64,000 nt of DNA from CAZOZZ01 sp965247425 (GCA_965247425.1 OZ252023.1:2294001-2358000); one strand, 5' to 3'; shown: positions 8,321-18,174, counted from the first letter of the stretch. Notes: a model not told the origin generated them from the letters alone. Numbers and translations: made by a program.

Positions 8321-8983
8321 TTACTTATTGGGCTGCGGAACGACCCGCAGATAAGGCTTTACAGTCTTCCATCCGCCGGGGAATTTCGCCTTTGCCGCCT
8401 CGTTGGATACGGCAGGGACGATAATGCAATCGTCTCCGTCCTTCCAGTTCGCTGGCGTCGCCACACTGTGATTGGCTGTCAACTGGCAGGAATCGATGGC
8501 CCTCAAAACCTCGTCGAAGTTCCGGCCTGTGCTCATCGGGTAAATGAGCATGACCTTGATCTGCTTGTCGGGCCCGATGATATAGACGGTACGGACAGTG
8601 GCGTTGTCTTTCGCCGTGCGCCCCTCGGCACCGCCCTCGATTTCGGCGGGCAGCATGTTGTACAGCTTGGCGACCTTGAGGTCGGTGTCGCCGATCAAGG
8701 GGAAGTTCACGGCCACTCCCTGCGTTTCCTCGATGTCCTTCGACCATGCCTTGTGATCGTCCACCGAGTCGATACTCAGCCCCATCACCTTGACGTTCCG
8801 TTTGTCGAATTCGGATTTCAGCTTCGCGACCTGGCCAAGTTCGGTCGTGCATACCGGAGTAAAGTCTTTTGGATGGGAAAACAGAAGCGCCCAGCCGTCG
8901 CCAATCCACTCATGAAAGCTGACCGGACCATCCGTCGTTTCCGCGGTAAAATCTGGCGCGATCGCGCCTATCGCCAGTGCCAT
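8321..8983 (-). CDS. 1-Cys peroxiredoxin (PRDX6/AhpC-TSA family)
   Basis: The enzyme reduces hydrogen peroxide and organic hydroperoxides in the cytosol. The peroxidatic cysteine is in PVCTTE (about residue 45 from this start), preceded by the SHPKDFTP segment of 1-Cys peroxiredoxins. The long C-terminal domain, with YPMSTGRNFDEVLRAIDSCQL, is that of the PRDX6 class. I chose the ATG at 8983 because AGGAGG stands six bases upstream; the ATG at 8989 would abut that site. Length (220 residues) is normal. It may form a stress pair with the pentapeptide gene downstream, but that is only adjacency. Confidence 0.88.
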   Translation of the reverse strand: MALAIGAIAPDFTAETTDGPVSFHEWIGDGWALLFSHPKDFTPVCTTELGQVAKLKSEFDKRNVKVMGLSIDSVDDHKAWSKDIEETQGVAVNFPLIGDTDLKVAKLYNMLPAEIEGGAEGRTAKDNATVRTVYIIGPDKQIKVMLIYPMSTGRNFDEVLRAIDSCQLTANHSVATPANWKDGDDCIIVPAVSNEAAKAKFPGGWKTVKPYLRVVPQPNK

Positions 8984-9171
8984 AGTCATCCTCCTACGTT
9001 CTTGTTCGGGGCTACGCCGCAGCTACACAGAGCCTGGGGGCCCAATTGCGCGTGTCCGTCCGGAACCTATCAAAAGGCTCCAGCAAATTTGAGGCATCAG
9101 TTTACTTCATAGCCCGTGGGATGTTACAAAATATAGTTGGCCCGGACGCCTTGGCGTGTCCGGCGCACCCC

Positions 9172-9246
9172 GTCCCGTTCGTCTAGCCTGGTCTAGGACA
9201 CAGCCCTTTCACGGCTGCGACACGGGTTCGAATCCCGTACGGGACG
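9172..9246 (+). tRNA. tRNA-Glu (anticodon TTC)
   Basis: A complete 75-base cloverleaf can be drawn. The acceptor GTCCCGT pairs with ACGGGAC, the anticodon stem is CAGCC/GGCTG around the loop CTTTCAC, and the T-arm is ACGGG-TTCGAAT-CCCGT. The anticodon TTC reads GAA/GAG. The CCA end is not encoded. Confidence 0.95.
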
Positions 9247-9256
9247 CTAGGAAGAA

Positions 9257-9292
9257 GCTCGCGGCCATGCCGGCCGCGAGCTCTTTCTTTCT
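9257..9292 (+). terminator. Intrinsic terminator after tRNA-Glu
   Basis: A 10-bp G+C-rich stem (GCTCGCGGCC / GGCCGCGAGC) with loop ATGCC is followed by a T-rich run (TCTTTCTTTCT). It ends just before rsmA. Confidence 0.8.
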
Positions 9293-9301
9293 CGCTGGTC
9301 C

Positions 9302-10072
9302 ATGGCCAAGAAACGATTCGGTCAACATTTCCTGACAGACCCCTCGATCCTCGAACGCATCGTCTCGTTCGCCCGAATCTCTCCCACCGACACGGTCATC
9401 GAGATCGGTCCCGGGCGGGGATCACTTACCCGAGCCATCGCTCGTGTGGCCGGACAGGTCGTGGCAGTCGAGATCGACCGGGATCTCATAGCGGAACTGC
9501 GCGGCAATCTACCGGCAAACGTCGAACTGGTGGAAGCTGACGCGCTGGAGGTCGATCTGACGACCCTCGCGAACCCACCGTTCCACCTGATCGGAAACCT
9601 CCCTTACAACGTCGCCACTCCCCTGCTGGATCGCTTCATCCGGGCCCGGCACCACATCCAGTCCGTCACGGTCATGGTTCAGAAGGAAGTCGCCGACCGC
9701 ATCTTAGCCGAACCCGGCACCCGCCAATACAGTCCCTTGTCGATAGGGATCCAGTACTACGCCGACGTGGCTCCGGGGTTCACGGTGCCTCCGGGCGCGT
9801 TCGCCCCAGTGCCCAAAGTCCAGTCCAGAGTGATCCGCCTGACTTGGCGCCCAGACAGCCCCGACTCTCCAAAGCTGATTCGTTTCGTCGGGCGCGCCTT
9901 CGCGTCACGCCGGAAGAAACTGATCAACAACCTCAAAGCGATGTATCCGGAAATGAACCGGCAGACCCTGACCGAGGTACTGGAAAACCTTTCCCTGAAC
10001 CCCGACCTACGCCCCGAAGACCTCTCCGTGGAAGACTTCGTCCGGTTACACCATGCCCTCGAAGCAAGGTGA
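9302..10072 (+). CDS. rsmA: 16S rRNA (adenine-1518/1519) dimethyltransferase
   Basis: RsmA/KsgA dimethylates two adjacent adenines in the 3' hairpin of 16S rRNA during small-subunit assembly. The N-terminus KKRFGQHFL is the family signature. The SAM-binding loop VIEIGPGRGSLT is at residues 32-43 and the catalytic NLPY at 99-102. The length of 256 residues is typical. It begins ten bases after the tRNA-Glu terminator and runs into the RNase J gene 53 bases downstream. Confidence 0.93.
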   Translation: MAKKRFGQHFLTDPSILERIVSFARISPTDTVIEIGPGRGSLTRAIARVAGQVVAVEIDRDLIAELRGNLPANVELVEADALEVDLTTLANPPFHLIGNLPYNVATPLLDRFIRARHHIQSVTVMVQKEVADRILAEPGTRQYSPLSIGIQYYADVAPGFTVPPGAFAPVPKVQSRVIRLTWRPDSPDSPKLIRFVGRAFASRRKKLINNLKAMYPEMNRQTLTEVLENLSLNPDLRPEDLSVEDFVRLHHALEAR

Positions 10073-10125
10073 GTCCCCGTCCGGGGACCCAGGACGGCCC
10101 CGAAATAGATATATACTGGCTCACG

Positions 10126-11787
10126 ATGGATAAGACTGTAGATGTCGTGGCATTGGGGGGGTTAGGCGAGTTCGGAATGCACATCATGGCGTTCTGCACC
10201 GAGGACGCGACTATCGTTGTGGACTGCGGCCTGCTCTTCCCTGAACAGGAGTTGCTAGGTGTCGACATCGTCGTCCCGGACGTCACGTTCCTGCTGGACA
10301 ACCGTGAAAAGGTGAAAGCGATCGTCCTCACTCACGGGCACGAAGATCACATCGGAGCACTGCCTTTTGTACTGCCCTACCTGAACGTCCCCGTCTACGG
10401 TAGCCCGTTCACCCTCGAACTGGTCAAACGGAAACTGGACGACCACGGGTTGCTCGAAGACGCCATACTGAACGAGATCCACCCGGGAGACACGATCCAA
10501 CTGGGTCCCTTTGGAGTGGAGTTCATTGCGGTGACGCATTCGATTGTGGATTCCCTCGCGCTGGCGATTCGAACGCCCGCGGGACTGATCATCCACACCG
10601 GAGATTTCAAGATCGACCCATCCCCCATCGACGGAAAACACTTCGACCTCCTCGCCTTTGCATCGTATGGAGAGGAGGGGGTTCTGGCGCTGTTCTCCGA
10701 CAGCACCAACGCGGAAAGGGCGGGCTACACGCCGTCCGAACGTGCGGTGGAGGATCGTTTCGAGACCATCTTTCGATCCGCAAAGGGACGCATCGTCGTC
10801 TCCTGCTTCAGCTCGGCCATCCACCGGATGCAGATCATCGTGGATACGGCGAAGCGTCACGGGAGGCTCGTGGCGTTTCTGGGCAGGAGAATGCTGTCGA
10901 ATGTGGACATCGCCCAGCGTCTGGGAGCGCTGAACGTCCCTGCCGGACTGGTCATTCGACCGAAGGAAATCAAGAACCACGCCCGAAACAAGGTCTGTGT
11001 GGTCGCCAGCGGCTGCCAGGGTGAACCGATGTCGGCGCTCGCACGCGCATCGGTAGATCAGCACAAAGACGTCACCATCGAAGGCGGAGACACCGTCGTC
11101 CTGTCTTCAAGGATGATCCCCGGGAACGAACGGGCGATCTCGCGCATGATGGATCACCTGTACAGACGTCATGCCGAGGTGCTCTACGCGGATGGCTCCA
11201 ACCCCCCGGTACACGTGAGCGGACACGCCAGTGCGGAAGAACTCAAGATGATGATGATGATGACCAAGCCCCGGTTCTTCATACCGATCCATGGCTCCTA
11301 CCGCCATCTGCACCGTCACGCCAAACTAGCCGAACAGACCGGCGTCATTCGCGACAAAGTCATCGTGGCCGAAACCGGCGACATCATTCGACTGGACCCG
11401 GAGCAAGCCGAAATCGTCGACAAAGCCCCGGTCGGGCGCGTGCTGATCGACGAAGGAAGTCTCGAGGAGGTGGCCGACCTGGTCATCCGGGACCGTCGCC
11501 ACATTTCCGAAGACGGCATCGTTCTACCGGTCATCGCCATCAACAAACAGACCGGAGCGATCGAAATTCCCCCGGAGATGGTCTTCCGGGGAATGACCGT
11601 CACCGAAGACGACGAACTGGTGGAACAGTGCCGCCAGTTGGTCATCGACACGATCGAGGAATCCACAGTCGAAGAACGCGGCGACTGGGCGGTGATCAAA
11701 GAAAAAGTTCGCCGCGCCCTGAAACGCTACATCTCCAAACAACTCTCGACACGCCCATTGATACTGCCCGTCATCATGGAGATATAG
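10126..11787 (+). CDS. rnj: Ribonuclease J
   Basis: This metallo-beta-lactamase/beta-CASP ribonuclease has 5'-exonuclease and endonuclease activity in mRNA decay and rRNA maturation. The zinc motif HGHEDH is at residues 70-75. Later segments include HTGDFKIDP, a DSTNAERAG loop typical of RNase J, GCQGEP in the beta-CASP domain and HVSGHAS near the C-terminal third. The frame is open far upstream, but the ATG at 10126 gives the normal N-terminus (about 553 residues) and avoids overlap with rsmA. A TATACT hexamer at 10112-10117 would start transcription almost at the ATG; the mRNA could be nearly leaderless, which is a guess. Confidence 0.93.
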   Translation: MDKTVDVVALGGLGEFGMHIMAFCTEDATIVVDCGLLFPEQELLGVDIVVPDVTFLLDNREKVKAIVLTHGHEDHIGALPFVLPYLNVPVYGSPFTLELVKRKLDDHGLLEDAILNEIHPGDTIQLGPFGVEFIAVTHSIVDSLALAIRTPAGLIIHTGDFKIDPSPIDGKHFDLLAFASYGEEGVLALFSDSTNAERAGYTPSERAVEDRFETIFRSAKGRIVVSCFSSAIHRMQIIVDTAKRHGRLVAFLGRRMLSNVDIAQRLGALNVPAGLVIRPKEIKNHARNKVCVVASGCQGEPMSALARASVDQHKDVTIEGGDTVVLSSRMIPGNERAISRMMDHLYRRHAEVLYADGSNPPVHVSGHASAEELKMMMMMTKPRFFIPIHGSYRHLHRHAKLAEQTGVIRDKVIVAETGDIIRLDPEQAEIVDKAPVGRVLIDEGSLEEVADLVIRDRRHISEDGIVLPVIAINKQTGAIEIPPEMVFRGMTVTEDDELVEQCRQLVIDTIEESTVEERGDWAVIKEKVRRALKRYISKQLSTRPLILPVIMEI

Positions 11788-11792
11788 TTTGG

Positions 11793-11931
11793 GAAGTGGC
11801 CAGTGGTCAGTTGCCGGAATTTAGAACGGGTGGGTTGGCCTGCAACCTTATCAACAGGTATGGGTTACTGGACTCTCAAACATTGATGACCGTACAGAAC
11901 TGGCCATTGACCACTGACCACTGACCACTTT
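11793..11931. repeat. Inverted pair of heptanucleotide arrays
   Basis: The rnj-uppP gap carries gtggccagtggtcagttg at 11797-11814 and, inverted, a four-unit array based on GACCACT at 11903-11930. The arms can pair into a long hairpin around about 90 bases of unremarkable sequence. Similar arrays are at about 43263 and 55476. Confidence 0.65.
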
Positions 11932-11935
11932 CCCC

Positions 11936-12748
11936 ATGAATCTCTTCCAGTCGATCATCTACGGTATCGTCCAGGGCATCACGGAATTTCTGCCCATCAG
12001 CAGCACGGCCCATCTGATCCTGCTGCCGTGGTTCGCGGGATGGAAAGACCCCGGAATGGAGTTCGATATCGCACTACACCTGGGAACCTTGTTTTCGCTC
12101 GTCTGGTTTTTCAGAACCGAGTGGATCGCCTTCGCCCGCTCCGCGCTCAACATTGCATTAGGTCGCACGCGTGGCCAGGACGAACAAATGGTGCTCCTCA
12201 TTGTCGTCGCAACGATCCCCGCAGCACTGGCTGGAGTCCTCGGGGAGGACCTGGTGCAAATCTATCTGCGGAGCCCGCTGGTCATTGCAACAACCTTGAT
12301 TGGGATTGCGCTCGTCCTGGTCCTGGCTGAAAAGCGCGGGCGGCGAACCAAGGACCTCGAACAGATTTCCTGGACAGACGCGCTGGTGGTGGGTCTGGCC
12401 CAGTCGCTGGCCCTGGTTCCCGGCGTCTCACGATCCGGAATCACGATTACCGCCGCCCTTTTCCGAGGGATGAAACGGGAGGCCGCCGCTCGGTTCTCCT
12501 TCTTCCTGTCCACGCCGATCATCGCGGGTGCGGCGGGCAAGCAGTTGTTCGACATGACCGCCGGCGGAACGAACCGTGTGGATTTCAGCATGCTGGTCGT
12601 CGGCATTATCACCTCTGCGATCGTGGGTTATCTGGCCATCGCGTTCCTGCTGCGCTATCTTGCCACGAACACAACATATGCCTTTATCTATTACCGCATA
12701 GGCCTTGGTATTGTGGTCTTTCTCGCATTCTGGTCCGGATTTCGATAA
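11936..12748 (+). CDS. uppP: Undecaprenyl-diphosphatase
   Basis: UppP (BacA) dephosphorylates undecaprenyl diphosphate at the membrane so the lipid carrier can be reused in peptidoglycan and polysaccharide synthesis; overexpression gives bacitracin resistance. The 270-residue protein has about seven hydrophobic helices and both signature motifs, GITEFLPISSTAHL near the N-terminus and LVPGVSRSG near residue 160, which form the active site. It sits 12 bases before ftsK on the same strand, so envelope functions cluster here. Confidence 0.92.
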   Translation: MNLFQSIIYGIVQGITEFLPISSTAHLILLPWFAGWKDPGMEFDIALHLGTLFSLVWFFRTEWIAFARSALNIALGRTRGQDEQMVLLIVVATIPAALAGVLGEDLVQIYLRSPLVIATTLIGIALVLVLAEKRGRRTKDLEQISWTDALVVGLAQSLALVPGVSRSGITITAALFRGMKREAAARFSFFLSTPIIAGAAGKQLFDMTAGGTNRVDFSMLVVGIITSAIVGYLAIAFLLRYLATNTTYAFIYYRIGLGIVVFLAFWSGFR

Positions 12749-12760
12749 AATGTCAGTCTG

Positions 12761-15031
12761 ATGCACTGGACAGGATATCTGACACCCACCGAGCACCGGC
12801 GGCTCAATGAGTTCGTCGGTCTGGTCCTGGTGACCATCGCGGTTATGGTCGGCCTCAGCCTGATTTCGTTTGATCCGGCCGACCCTTCTTTCAACATCAG
12901 CCGCAACCCCCTGTTCGAGTCAGGCCCCAACAACCTGATCGGTGTCGTGGGTTCGCACTCGTCGGACCTCCTGTTCCAGTTCCTCGGTTACGCGGGATTC
13001 CTACTGCCGGTCTTCATCGGCATCTACGCCTTTCACTGGCTCGCGTCCTGGACGGTCCAGAACGTGATCCCCCGTCTGTCCGGCATGACGCTGATGGTGT
13101 TGACCGTCGCCGCGGCCCTTTCGCTGTTCCCGTCCCTGCCTCGCATCGGCAATCAGATTCCGGCCGGCGGCGGTGGGGGCAAGCTGATGGCGGACTGGCT
13201 CGAGGCCACGTTCAATCCCCTGGGCGCGGCCGTGGTCCTCATTTCCCTGTTTCTCATATCGCTCCTCCTGGCAACGAAATTCTCGCTCGTACGCACGGCG
13301 GCATCCGTGCAGTCGCGCTTTGGATTCGTCGCCCTCTGGAGTCAACGCGTCAGCGGCTGGTACGAGGAACAGTTGAAAGAGCGTGTCAGAAAACGAATTC
13401 AGAAGAAAAACGAACAACCTGCCGTCATGCGGCCCGCCAGGAAGAAGGCTGAGAAAGCGGTCCGGTCGATCACGAAGCGCCGCCCTAAGAAAGCCGCGGT
13501 CGACGAGGTTCCGATCGACGAAATGGCCGTTACCGAAACCGCGACGGCTCCATTGACATCGGTCAACTTCCCCTCGCCCGAACTCTTGCTGCCCCCCGAA
13601 GGACAGATTCCCATCGACGAAGACATGCTGCGGGAACGCGCCGAGTTGCTCGAAGCCAAGACCAAAGAGTTCGACGTCGTCGGCAAGGTCCAGCAGATTC
13701 ATCCCGGACCCGTCGTCACGACGTTCGAATTCAAACCGGAAGCCGGCATCAAGTACGCCAAGATCACCGGTCTTGGAGACGACCTCTGCCTGGCGCTCGA
13801 AGCGGAGTCGATTCGAATCGACCGACTCCCCGGAAAAGCGACCGTAGGCATCGAAGTGCCCAATCAGGAACGGGCCACCATTATGCTCCGCGAGCTCCTC
13901 GAATCCCCGGCGTACCTGAAGGCGAATGCAAAATTGCCCCTGGCGCTTGGAAAGGACATCACCGGAAAAATCGTCGTCTCCGACCTCCACCGGATGCCGC
14001 ACCTTCTTATCGCCGGCTCGACAGGAACCGGCAAGTCCGTCTCGATCAACTCATTGATCCTGTCGCTCCTGTTCCGGTCCAGGCCCGATCGGGTCAAGAT
14101 GATCATGATCGATCCCAAGCGCCTGGAGCTGGGCCTGTACCAGGACATCCCGCACCTGATGGTTCCCGTTGTCACCGAACCCATCGTCGCATCGAACGTC
14201 TTGAAATGGGCGGTCGGTGAAATGGAGGGCCGCTATAAGAAACTGGCCAAACGGGGGGTCCGGAGTCTGGACGCTTACAACGACCACATCAAGCAGATGC
14301 CGATCCCCGGAATCGGCCAGCCGGATATAGAGGAAGATCGCGAGCACCTGCCCTACATCGTCATCGTGATCGACGAACTCGCCGACCTCATGATGGTGGC
14401 ATCGCGCGATGTTGAAGAATCCATCACGCGCCTCGCCCAGATGGCCCGCGCCGTGGGCATTCATCTCATCCTGGCAACACAGCGACCGTCCGTCGATGTC
14501 ATCACCGGTCTGATCAAGGCCAACTTCCCTGCTCGAATCTCCTTCCGGGTCGCATCTAAAACCGACTCCCGAACCATCCTCGATTCCAACGGTGCCGAAT
14601 CCCTGCTGGGTCGCGGCGACATGCTGTTCCTGCCGCCCGGGTCCGCACGCCTGATGCGCGCCCATGGCCCGATGGTGACCGAAGAGGAAGTCATGCGCGT
14701 GGTAGATTACCTGAAAGCGCAAGGCAAACCGACGTACAATGAAAGCGTCCTGGAGTCGCCCGACGAACGCCGGGAGTCGATGAAAACCGACGGCGCCAGC
14801 GACGAGTTGTACGACAAGGCGGTCCGACTGGTGGTCGACATGGGCAAGGGTTCGACTTCCGCCCTGCAGCGCCGGCTCCGGATCGGATATGGACGGGCGG
14901 CCAGTATTCTGGATGCGATGGAGGCCGACGGAATCATCGGACCACCCGAAGGTAGCAAGCCACGCGAAGTCCTGGTCAAATCGGACTATTTCGAAGAAAT
15001 CGACAACGCGAAATTCGATACCGAGCCCTGA
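12761..15031 (+). CDS. ftsK: DNA translocase FtsK/SpoIIIE
   Basis: FtsK pumps chromosomal DNA through the closing septum and aids chromosome dimer resolution. Four N-terminal hydrophobic helices occupy about residues 20-170, followed by a charged, Lys/Arg-rich linker. The motor domain has Walker A GSTGTGKS near residue 418 and Walker B segment YIVIVIDELADLM. The C-terminal winged-helix gamma domain (YDKAVRLVVDMGKGSTSALQ onward) recognises orienting DNA motifs. At 756 residues it is a compact FtsK with a short linker. No clear Shine-Dalgarno precedes the ATG. Confidence 0.93.
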   Translation: MHWTGYLTPTEHRRLNEFVGLVLVTIAVMVGLSLISFDPADPSFNISRNPLFESGPNNLIGVVGSHSSDLLFQFLGYAGFLLPVFIGIYAFHWLASWTVQNVIPRLSGMTLMVLTVAAALSLFPSLPRIGNQIPAGGGGGKLMADWLEATFNPLGAAVVLISLFLISLLLATKFSLVRTAASVQSRFGFVALWSQRVSGWYEEQLKERVRKRIQKKNEQPAVMRPARKKAEKAVRSITKRRPKKAAVDEVPIDEMAVTETATAPLTSVNFPSPELLLPPEGQIPIDEDMLRERAELLEAKTKEFDVVGKVQQIHPGPVVTTFEFKPEAGIKYAKITGLGDDLCLALEAESIRIDRLPGKATVGIEVPNQERATIMLRELLESPAYLKANAKLPLALGKDITGKIVVSDLHRMPHLLIAGSTGTGKSVSINSLILSLLFRSRPDRVKMIMIDPKRLELGLYQDIPHLMVPVVTEPIVASNVLKWAVGEMEGRYKKLAKRGVRSLDAYNDHIKQMPIPGIGQPDIEEDREHLPYIVIVIDELADLMMVASRDVEESITRLAQMARAVGIHLILATQRPSVDVITGLIKANFPARISFRVASKTDSRTILDSNGAESLLGRGDMLFLPPGSARLMRAHGPMVTEEEVMRVVDYLKAQGKPTYNESVLESPDERRESMKTDGASDELYDKAVRLVVDMGKGSTSALQRRLRIGYGRAASILDAMEADGIIGPPEGSKPREVLVKSDYFEEIDNAKFDTEP

Positions 15032-15112
15032 TTCGAACCTTCCGGCAGCTCGAGTCCGGAACAATCAACCAGGATTCCGGCCCTCGAATTTCTCCGAAGA
15101 GAGGTTCAGTTC

Positions 15113-16252
15113 ATGGGATTCAGAACCGACGCAATACACGCCGGTCAAGAGCCAGACCCCACCACCGGAGCGGTCAGCACACCGATCTATCAAACCTCGA
15201 CCTTCGTTCAGGAAGGGATCGGCAAGCACAAGGGCTACGAGTACGCGCGTACCCAGAATCCTACCAGGATGGCTCTGGAAAAGAACATGGCGGTTCTTGA
15301 AGGAGGCGTGGCCGCATACGCGTTCGCATCCGGGATGGCGGCTGAAACAGCCATCACGCAATTGCTGCTGCGTCAGGGTGACCACGCCGTCTGTACCCAC
15401 AATGTCTACGGCGGAACGTTCCGCTTATTCGACAAGATCGTCAGCCACGGCGGCATCGAGTTCAGCTACGTCGATACGTCCAACATCGACACGCTGCGAA
15501 ACGCCATGCGCCCTAACACGCGCATGGTCTTCATCGAGACACCAACGAACCCGATCATGACCATAACGGATCTTGCAGCGGCCGCAGAGATCACCCAGGC
15601 CGCCAAATGCCGACTCGTAGTAGACAACACGTTCATGAGCCCCTACCTGCAGCGGCCTCTGGCGCTCGGGGCCGACATCGTCGTCCACAGCACGACAAAG
15701 TTCCTGAACGGCCACAGCGACAGCGTGGGCGGTGTGGCTGTCCTCGCCCATGAGTCAGATGCCGACCAACTTCACTTCATCCAGAACGCCGCCGGCGCCA
15801 TCCTTTCCCCGTTCGACTCCTGGCTCGTGCTGAGAGGCATCAAAACCCTGCCGGTCCGGATGGAAGCACACAACATGAACGGCCGCACCATCGCCCGATA
15901 CCTGTCGGAAAAAAAACAGGTAGAGAAGGTCTATTACCCCGGCCTTCCGGATCACCCGCAACACGCACTGGCAAAGAAACAGATGTCCGGTTTCGGAGCC
16001 ATGATCGCCTTCGACCTCGGCTCCATCGAAGCTGCCTCCAAACTACTGGAAAACGTCAAACTCTGTTCGCTGGGCGAAAGCCTCGGCGGCGTGGAAACCT
16101 TGATCTCGCACCCCGCCTCGATGACCCACGCCTCGGTTCCGAAAGATCAACGCGACCTGCTCGGCATCACCGACGGCCTGGTCCGCATCTCCGTCGGCAT
16201 CGAGGACACTGAAGACCTGATGGCCGACCTTGAACACGCCTTTGGGGATTAG
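15113..16252 (+). CDS. Cystathionine gamma-synthase/lyase (PLP enzyme)
   Basis: This Cys/Met-metabolism PLP enzyme of 379 residues could join cysteine and an O-acylhomoserine to make cystathionine, or cleave cystathionine to cysteine. YEYARTQNPTR contacts the cofactor phosphate, and the Schiff-base lysine is in STTKFLNGHSD (about residue 196). The C-terminal SLGGVETLISHPASMTHASV segment is standard. Synthase and lyase cannot be separated from sequence by eye, and no other methionine genes adjoin. A plausible ribosome-binding site (AGAGAGG) precedes the ATG. Confidence 0.85.
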   Translation: MGFRTDAIHAGQEPDPTTGAVSTPIYQTSTFVQEGIGKHKGYEYARTQNPTRMALEKNMAVLEGGVAAYAFASGMAAETAITQLLLRQGDHAVCTHNVYGGTFRLFDKIVSHGGIEFSYVDTSNIDTLRNAMRPNTRMVFIETPTNPIMTITDLAAAAEITQAAKCRLVVDNTFMSPYLQRPLALGADIVVHSTTKFLNGHSDSVGGVAVLAHESDADQLHFIQNAAGAILSPFDSWLVLRGIKTLPVRMEAHNMNGRTIARYLSEKKQVEKVYYPGLPDHPQHALAKKQMSGFGAMIAFDLGSIEAASKLLENVKLCSLGESLGGVETLISHPASMTHASVPKDQRDLLGITDGLVRISVGIEDTEDLMADLEHAFGD

Positions 16253-16295
16253 AGACGCTCGGCGCAAAGGTTTTTCTGAGAACCGTCACAGGCCA

Positions 16296-16328
16296 GCGTG
16301 TACGGGGGGCCGTCCCTGGCCCCCCGCC
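16296..16328. repeat. Dispersed hairpin repeat, copy 1
   Basis: The stem GGGGGGCC / GGCCCCCC with loop GTCCCT stands between the convergent ends of the PLP-enzyme gene and cutA. A related copy at about 30686-30717 keeps the loop and swaps one G-C pair for T-A in the stem. It could also act as a transcription terminator. Confidence 0.55.
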
Positions 16329-16368
16329 GACAAGCCGCACTGCCGCCCCCCCAAAAGCCTCCCACCCC

Positions 16369-16689
16369 TCACGCATCCACCGACTTCGAAATCCACTCCA
16401 GATAGGGACGCGACCCATCCGCAATCTTGAACGCGATAAACTCCGGCACGTCGTAGCTGTGTTCCTTCACAACCCTCCACCGCACTCTGTCGATCGCCGC
16501 GGCCGTCGTCTTGATGATCAGCAGGAACTCGGAATCCCACTTCACATCCCCCTCCCAGCGATAACAGGATTGGATACCCGGAACCACGTTCACGCACGCC
16601 GCAAGCCCGTCGCCGACGACCGCCTGGGCGATCTTTTTCGCTTCTTCTTCCGAGCCACACGTGACGAAAGCCAGCATCGTTTCGATCAT
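16369..16689 (-). CDS. cutA: Divalent-cation tolerance protein CutA1
   Basis: The protein has 106 residues of the trimeric CutA1 family, linked to copper and other metal-ion tolerance, although its molecular role is unsettled. The core pattern AAC(V)NVVPGIQSCYRWEG and the end segment YDVPEFIAFKIADGSRPYLEW are diagnostic. The frame is open much further upstream, but homologues begin near MIETMLAFVTC. The ATG at 16689 has a GGAG about nine bases upstream. It is divergent from the phosphohexomutase gene. Confidence 0.88.
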   Translation of the reverse strand: MIETMLAFVTCGSEEEAKKIAQAVVGDGLAACVNVVPGIQSCYRWEGDVKWDSEFLLIIKTTAAAIDRVRWRVVKEHSYDVPEFIAFKIADGSRPYLEWISKSVDA

Positions 16690-16764
16690 GAAACATCGCT
16701 CCGTTCGAAGCCCGCCACCATCATCGATGTATCGTCCGTTTTCCCTGACTGGTAGAATCGACAC

Positions 16765-18174
16765 ATGGCCGCTAGGATAAAGTTCGGTACGTCGGGATGG
16801 CGTGCCATCATCGCCGACGAGTTCACGTTCGCCAATGTCCGTCTGGTGACCGAAGCCATTGCTCGATATATCAAGAGAGACACCTCCTCCCCCACGCTCC
16901 TGGTAGGATACGACACCCGGTTCGCATCCGAAAACTTCGCCGGGCAGGTCGCACGGGTTCTCTCCGCATCCGGTATCGGTGTCCAACTGTCGACAGGCCC
17001 GGTTCCAACCCCCGCCCTCTCGTTCTCCACACGACATCGCAACCTGCACGGCGCCATCAATATCACCGCCAGCCACAACCCCGGCGAGTACAACGGCATC
17101 AAATTTTCAGATGCCGATGGCGCACCCGCCCTGCCGGAAGTCACCGGCGAAATTGAAGACGAGATCGAACGACTGCAGTTCGAGGGGTGGGACTTTTCCG
17201 CATCACCCGATGACACCCTGATCGAACCCGCCGACATTCGCGATGAATATCTGGATGAGCTCCGCAGCAAGGTCGACCTCGATCAGATCAAGAGATCCGG
17301 AATCCGAATCGGCTACGACCCACTTCACGGAGCCGGCGCCGGCTACCTCGACTATCTGCTCGAAACCGAGGGGCTCGACCCATTCGTCCTCCACGCCGAA
17401 CGCGACGTCTACTTCGGGGGAGACCACCCCGAACCGGACGAATCGAACCTGGCAGCACTCCGACAAGCCATGTTAGATCAAGACCTTATGCTGGGTCTTG
17501 GGACCGACGGAGACGCCGACCGCTTCGGTATGCTCGACGACAACGGTGACTTCTTCTACCCCAACGAGATTCTAGCCCTCCTGCTCGACTATCTTATCGA
17601 AACCCGCGGCTGGAGCGGCGCCGTGGCCCGTACTGTCGCCACCACTCACCTGATCGACAGAGTCGCTGATTTGAACAATCTGGAAGTCCTCGAGACCCCC
17701 GTCGGCTTCAAATTCATCGGCGAGTACATCAAGCAGGACCGCATCATCCTTGGGGGCGAAGAAAGTGCGGGACTGGCGGTGAAGAATCACATCCCGGAAA
17801 AAGATGGAATCCTAGCCTGCCTCCTCGTCGCCGAGATGGTCGCCCGACGGGGGAAGTCATTGAAAGAACAGCTAAAAACCCTTTTTTCGAGGACCGGTGA
17901 AGTGTATAATCGGCGACTGAATGTCCGATTGGACCCTTCTGACCGTGAAGCGGTCCGTGCAAAGATTGCGGCCGACGTTCACGAGTACCACGGAAGGCCG
18001 GTCGAGAAGCAGGATCGCACCGACGGTCTGAAACTGATTTTTGGTGACGGAAGCTGGGTGCTGATGCGACCGTCGGGCACCGAACCTGTCGTTCGCTACT
18101 ACGCGGAATCGAGCAGCCGCGAAGATCTGGAGCAATTGCTCGAATGCGGAAGGGAATGGATAACCGGAACATAG
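16765..18174 (+). CDS. Phosphoglucomutase/phosphomannomutase
   Basis: The alpha-D-phosphohexomutase (469 residues) interconverts hexose 1- and 6-phosphates for cell-surface sugars or glycogen. All four family motifs are intact: the phosphoserine loop TASHNPGEYNG (Ser about 103), metal-binding DGDADR near 248, sugar-binding GEESAG and the phosphate-binding RPSGTEP near the C-terminus. Substrate preference (glucose, mannose or glucosamine) cannot be read directly. Its last 31 bases overlap the start of ftsB in another frame. Confidence 0.88.
   Translation: MAARIKFGTSGWRAIIADEFTFANVRLVTEAIARYIKRDTSSPTLLVGYDTRFASENFAGQVARVLSASGIGVQLSTGPVPTPALSFSTRHRNLHGAINITASHNPGEYNGIKFSDADGAPALPEVTGEIEDEIERLQFEGWDFSASPDDTLIEPADIRDEYLDELRSKVDLDQIKRSGIRIGYDPLHGAGAGYLDYLLETEGLDPFVLHAERDVYFGGDHPEPDESNLAALRQAMLDQDLMLGLGTDGDADRFGMLDDNGDFFYPNEILALLLDYLIETRGWSGAVARTVATTHLIDRVADLNNLEVLETPVGFKFIGEYIKQDRIILGGEESAGLAVKNHIPEKDGILACLLVAEMVARRGKSLKEQLKTLFSRTGEVYNRRLNVRLDPSDREAVRAKIAADVHEYHGRPVEKQDRTDGLKLIFGDGSWVLMRPSGTEPVVRYYAESSSREDLEQLLECGREWITGT

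Noticed and set aside
9844..10125. Upstream extension of the RNase J frame
   Set aside because: It overlaps rsmA in another frame and adds 94 residues with no similarity to RNase J; the ATG at 10126 gives the normal N-terminus.
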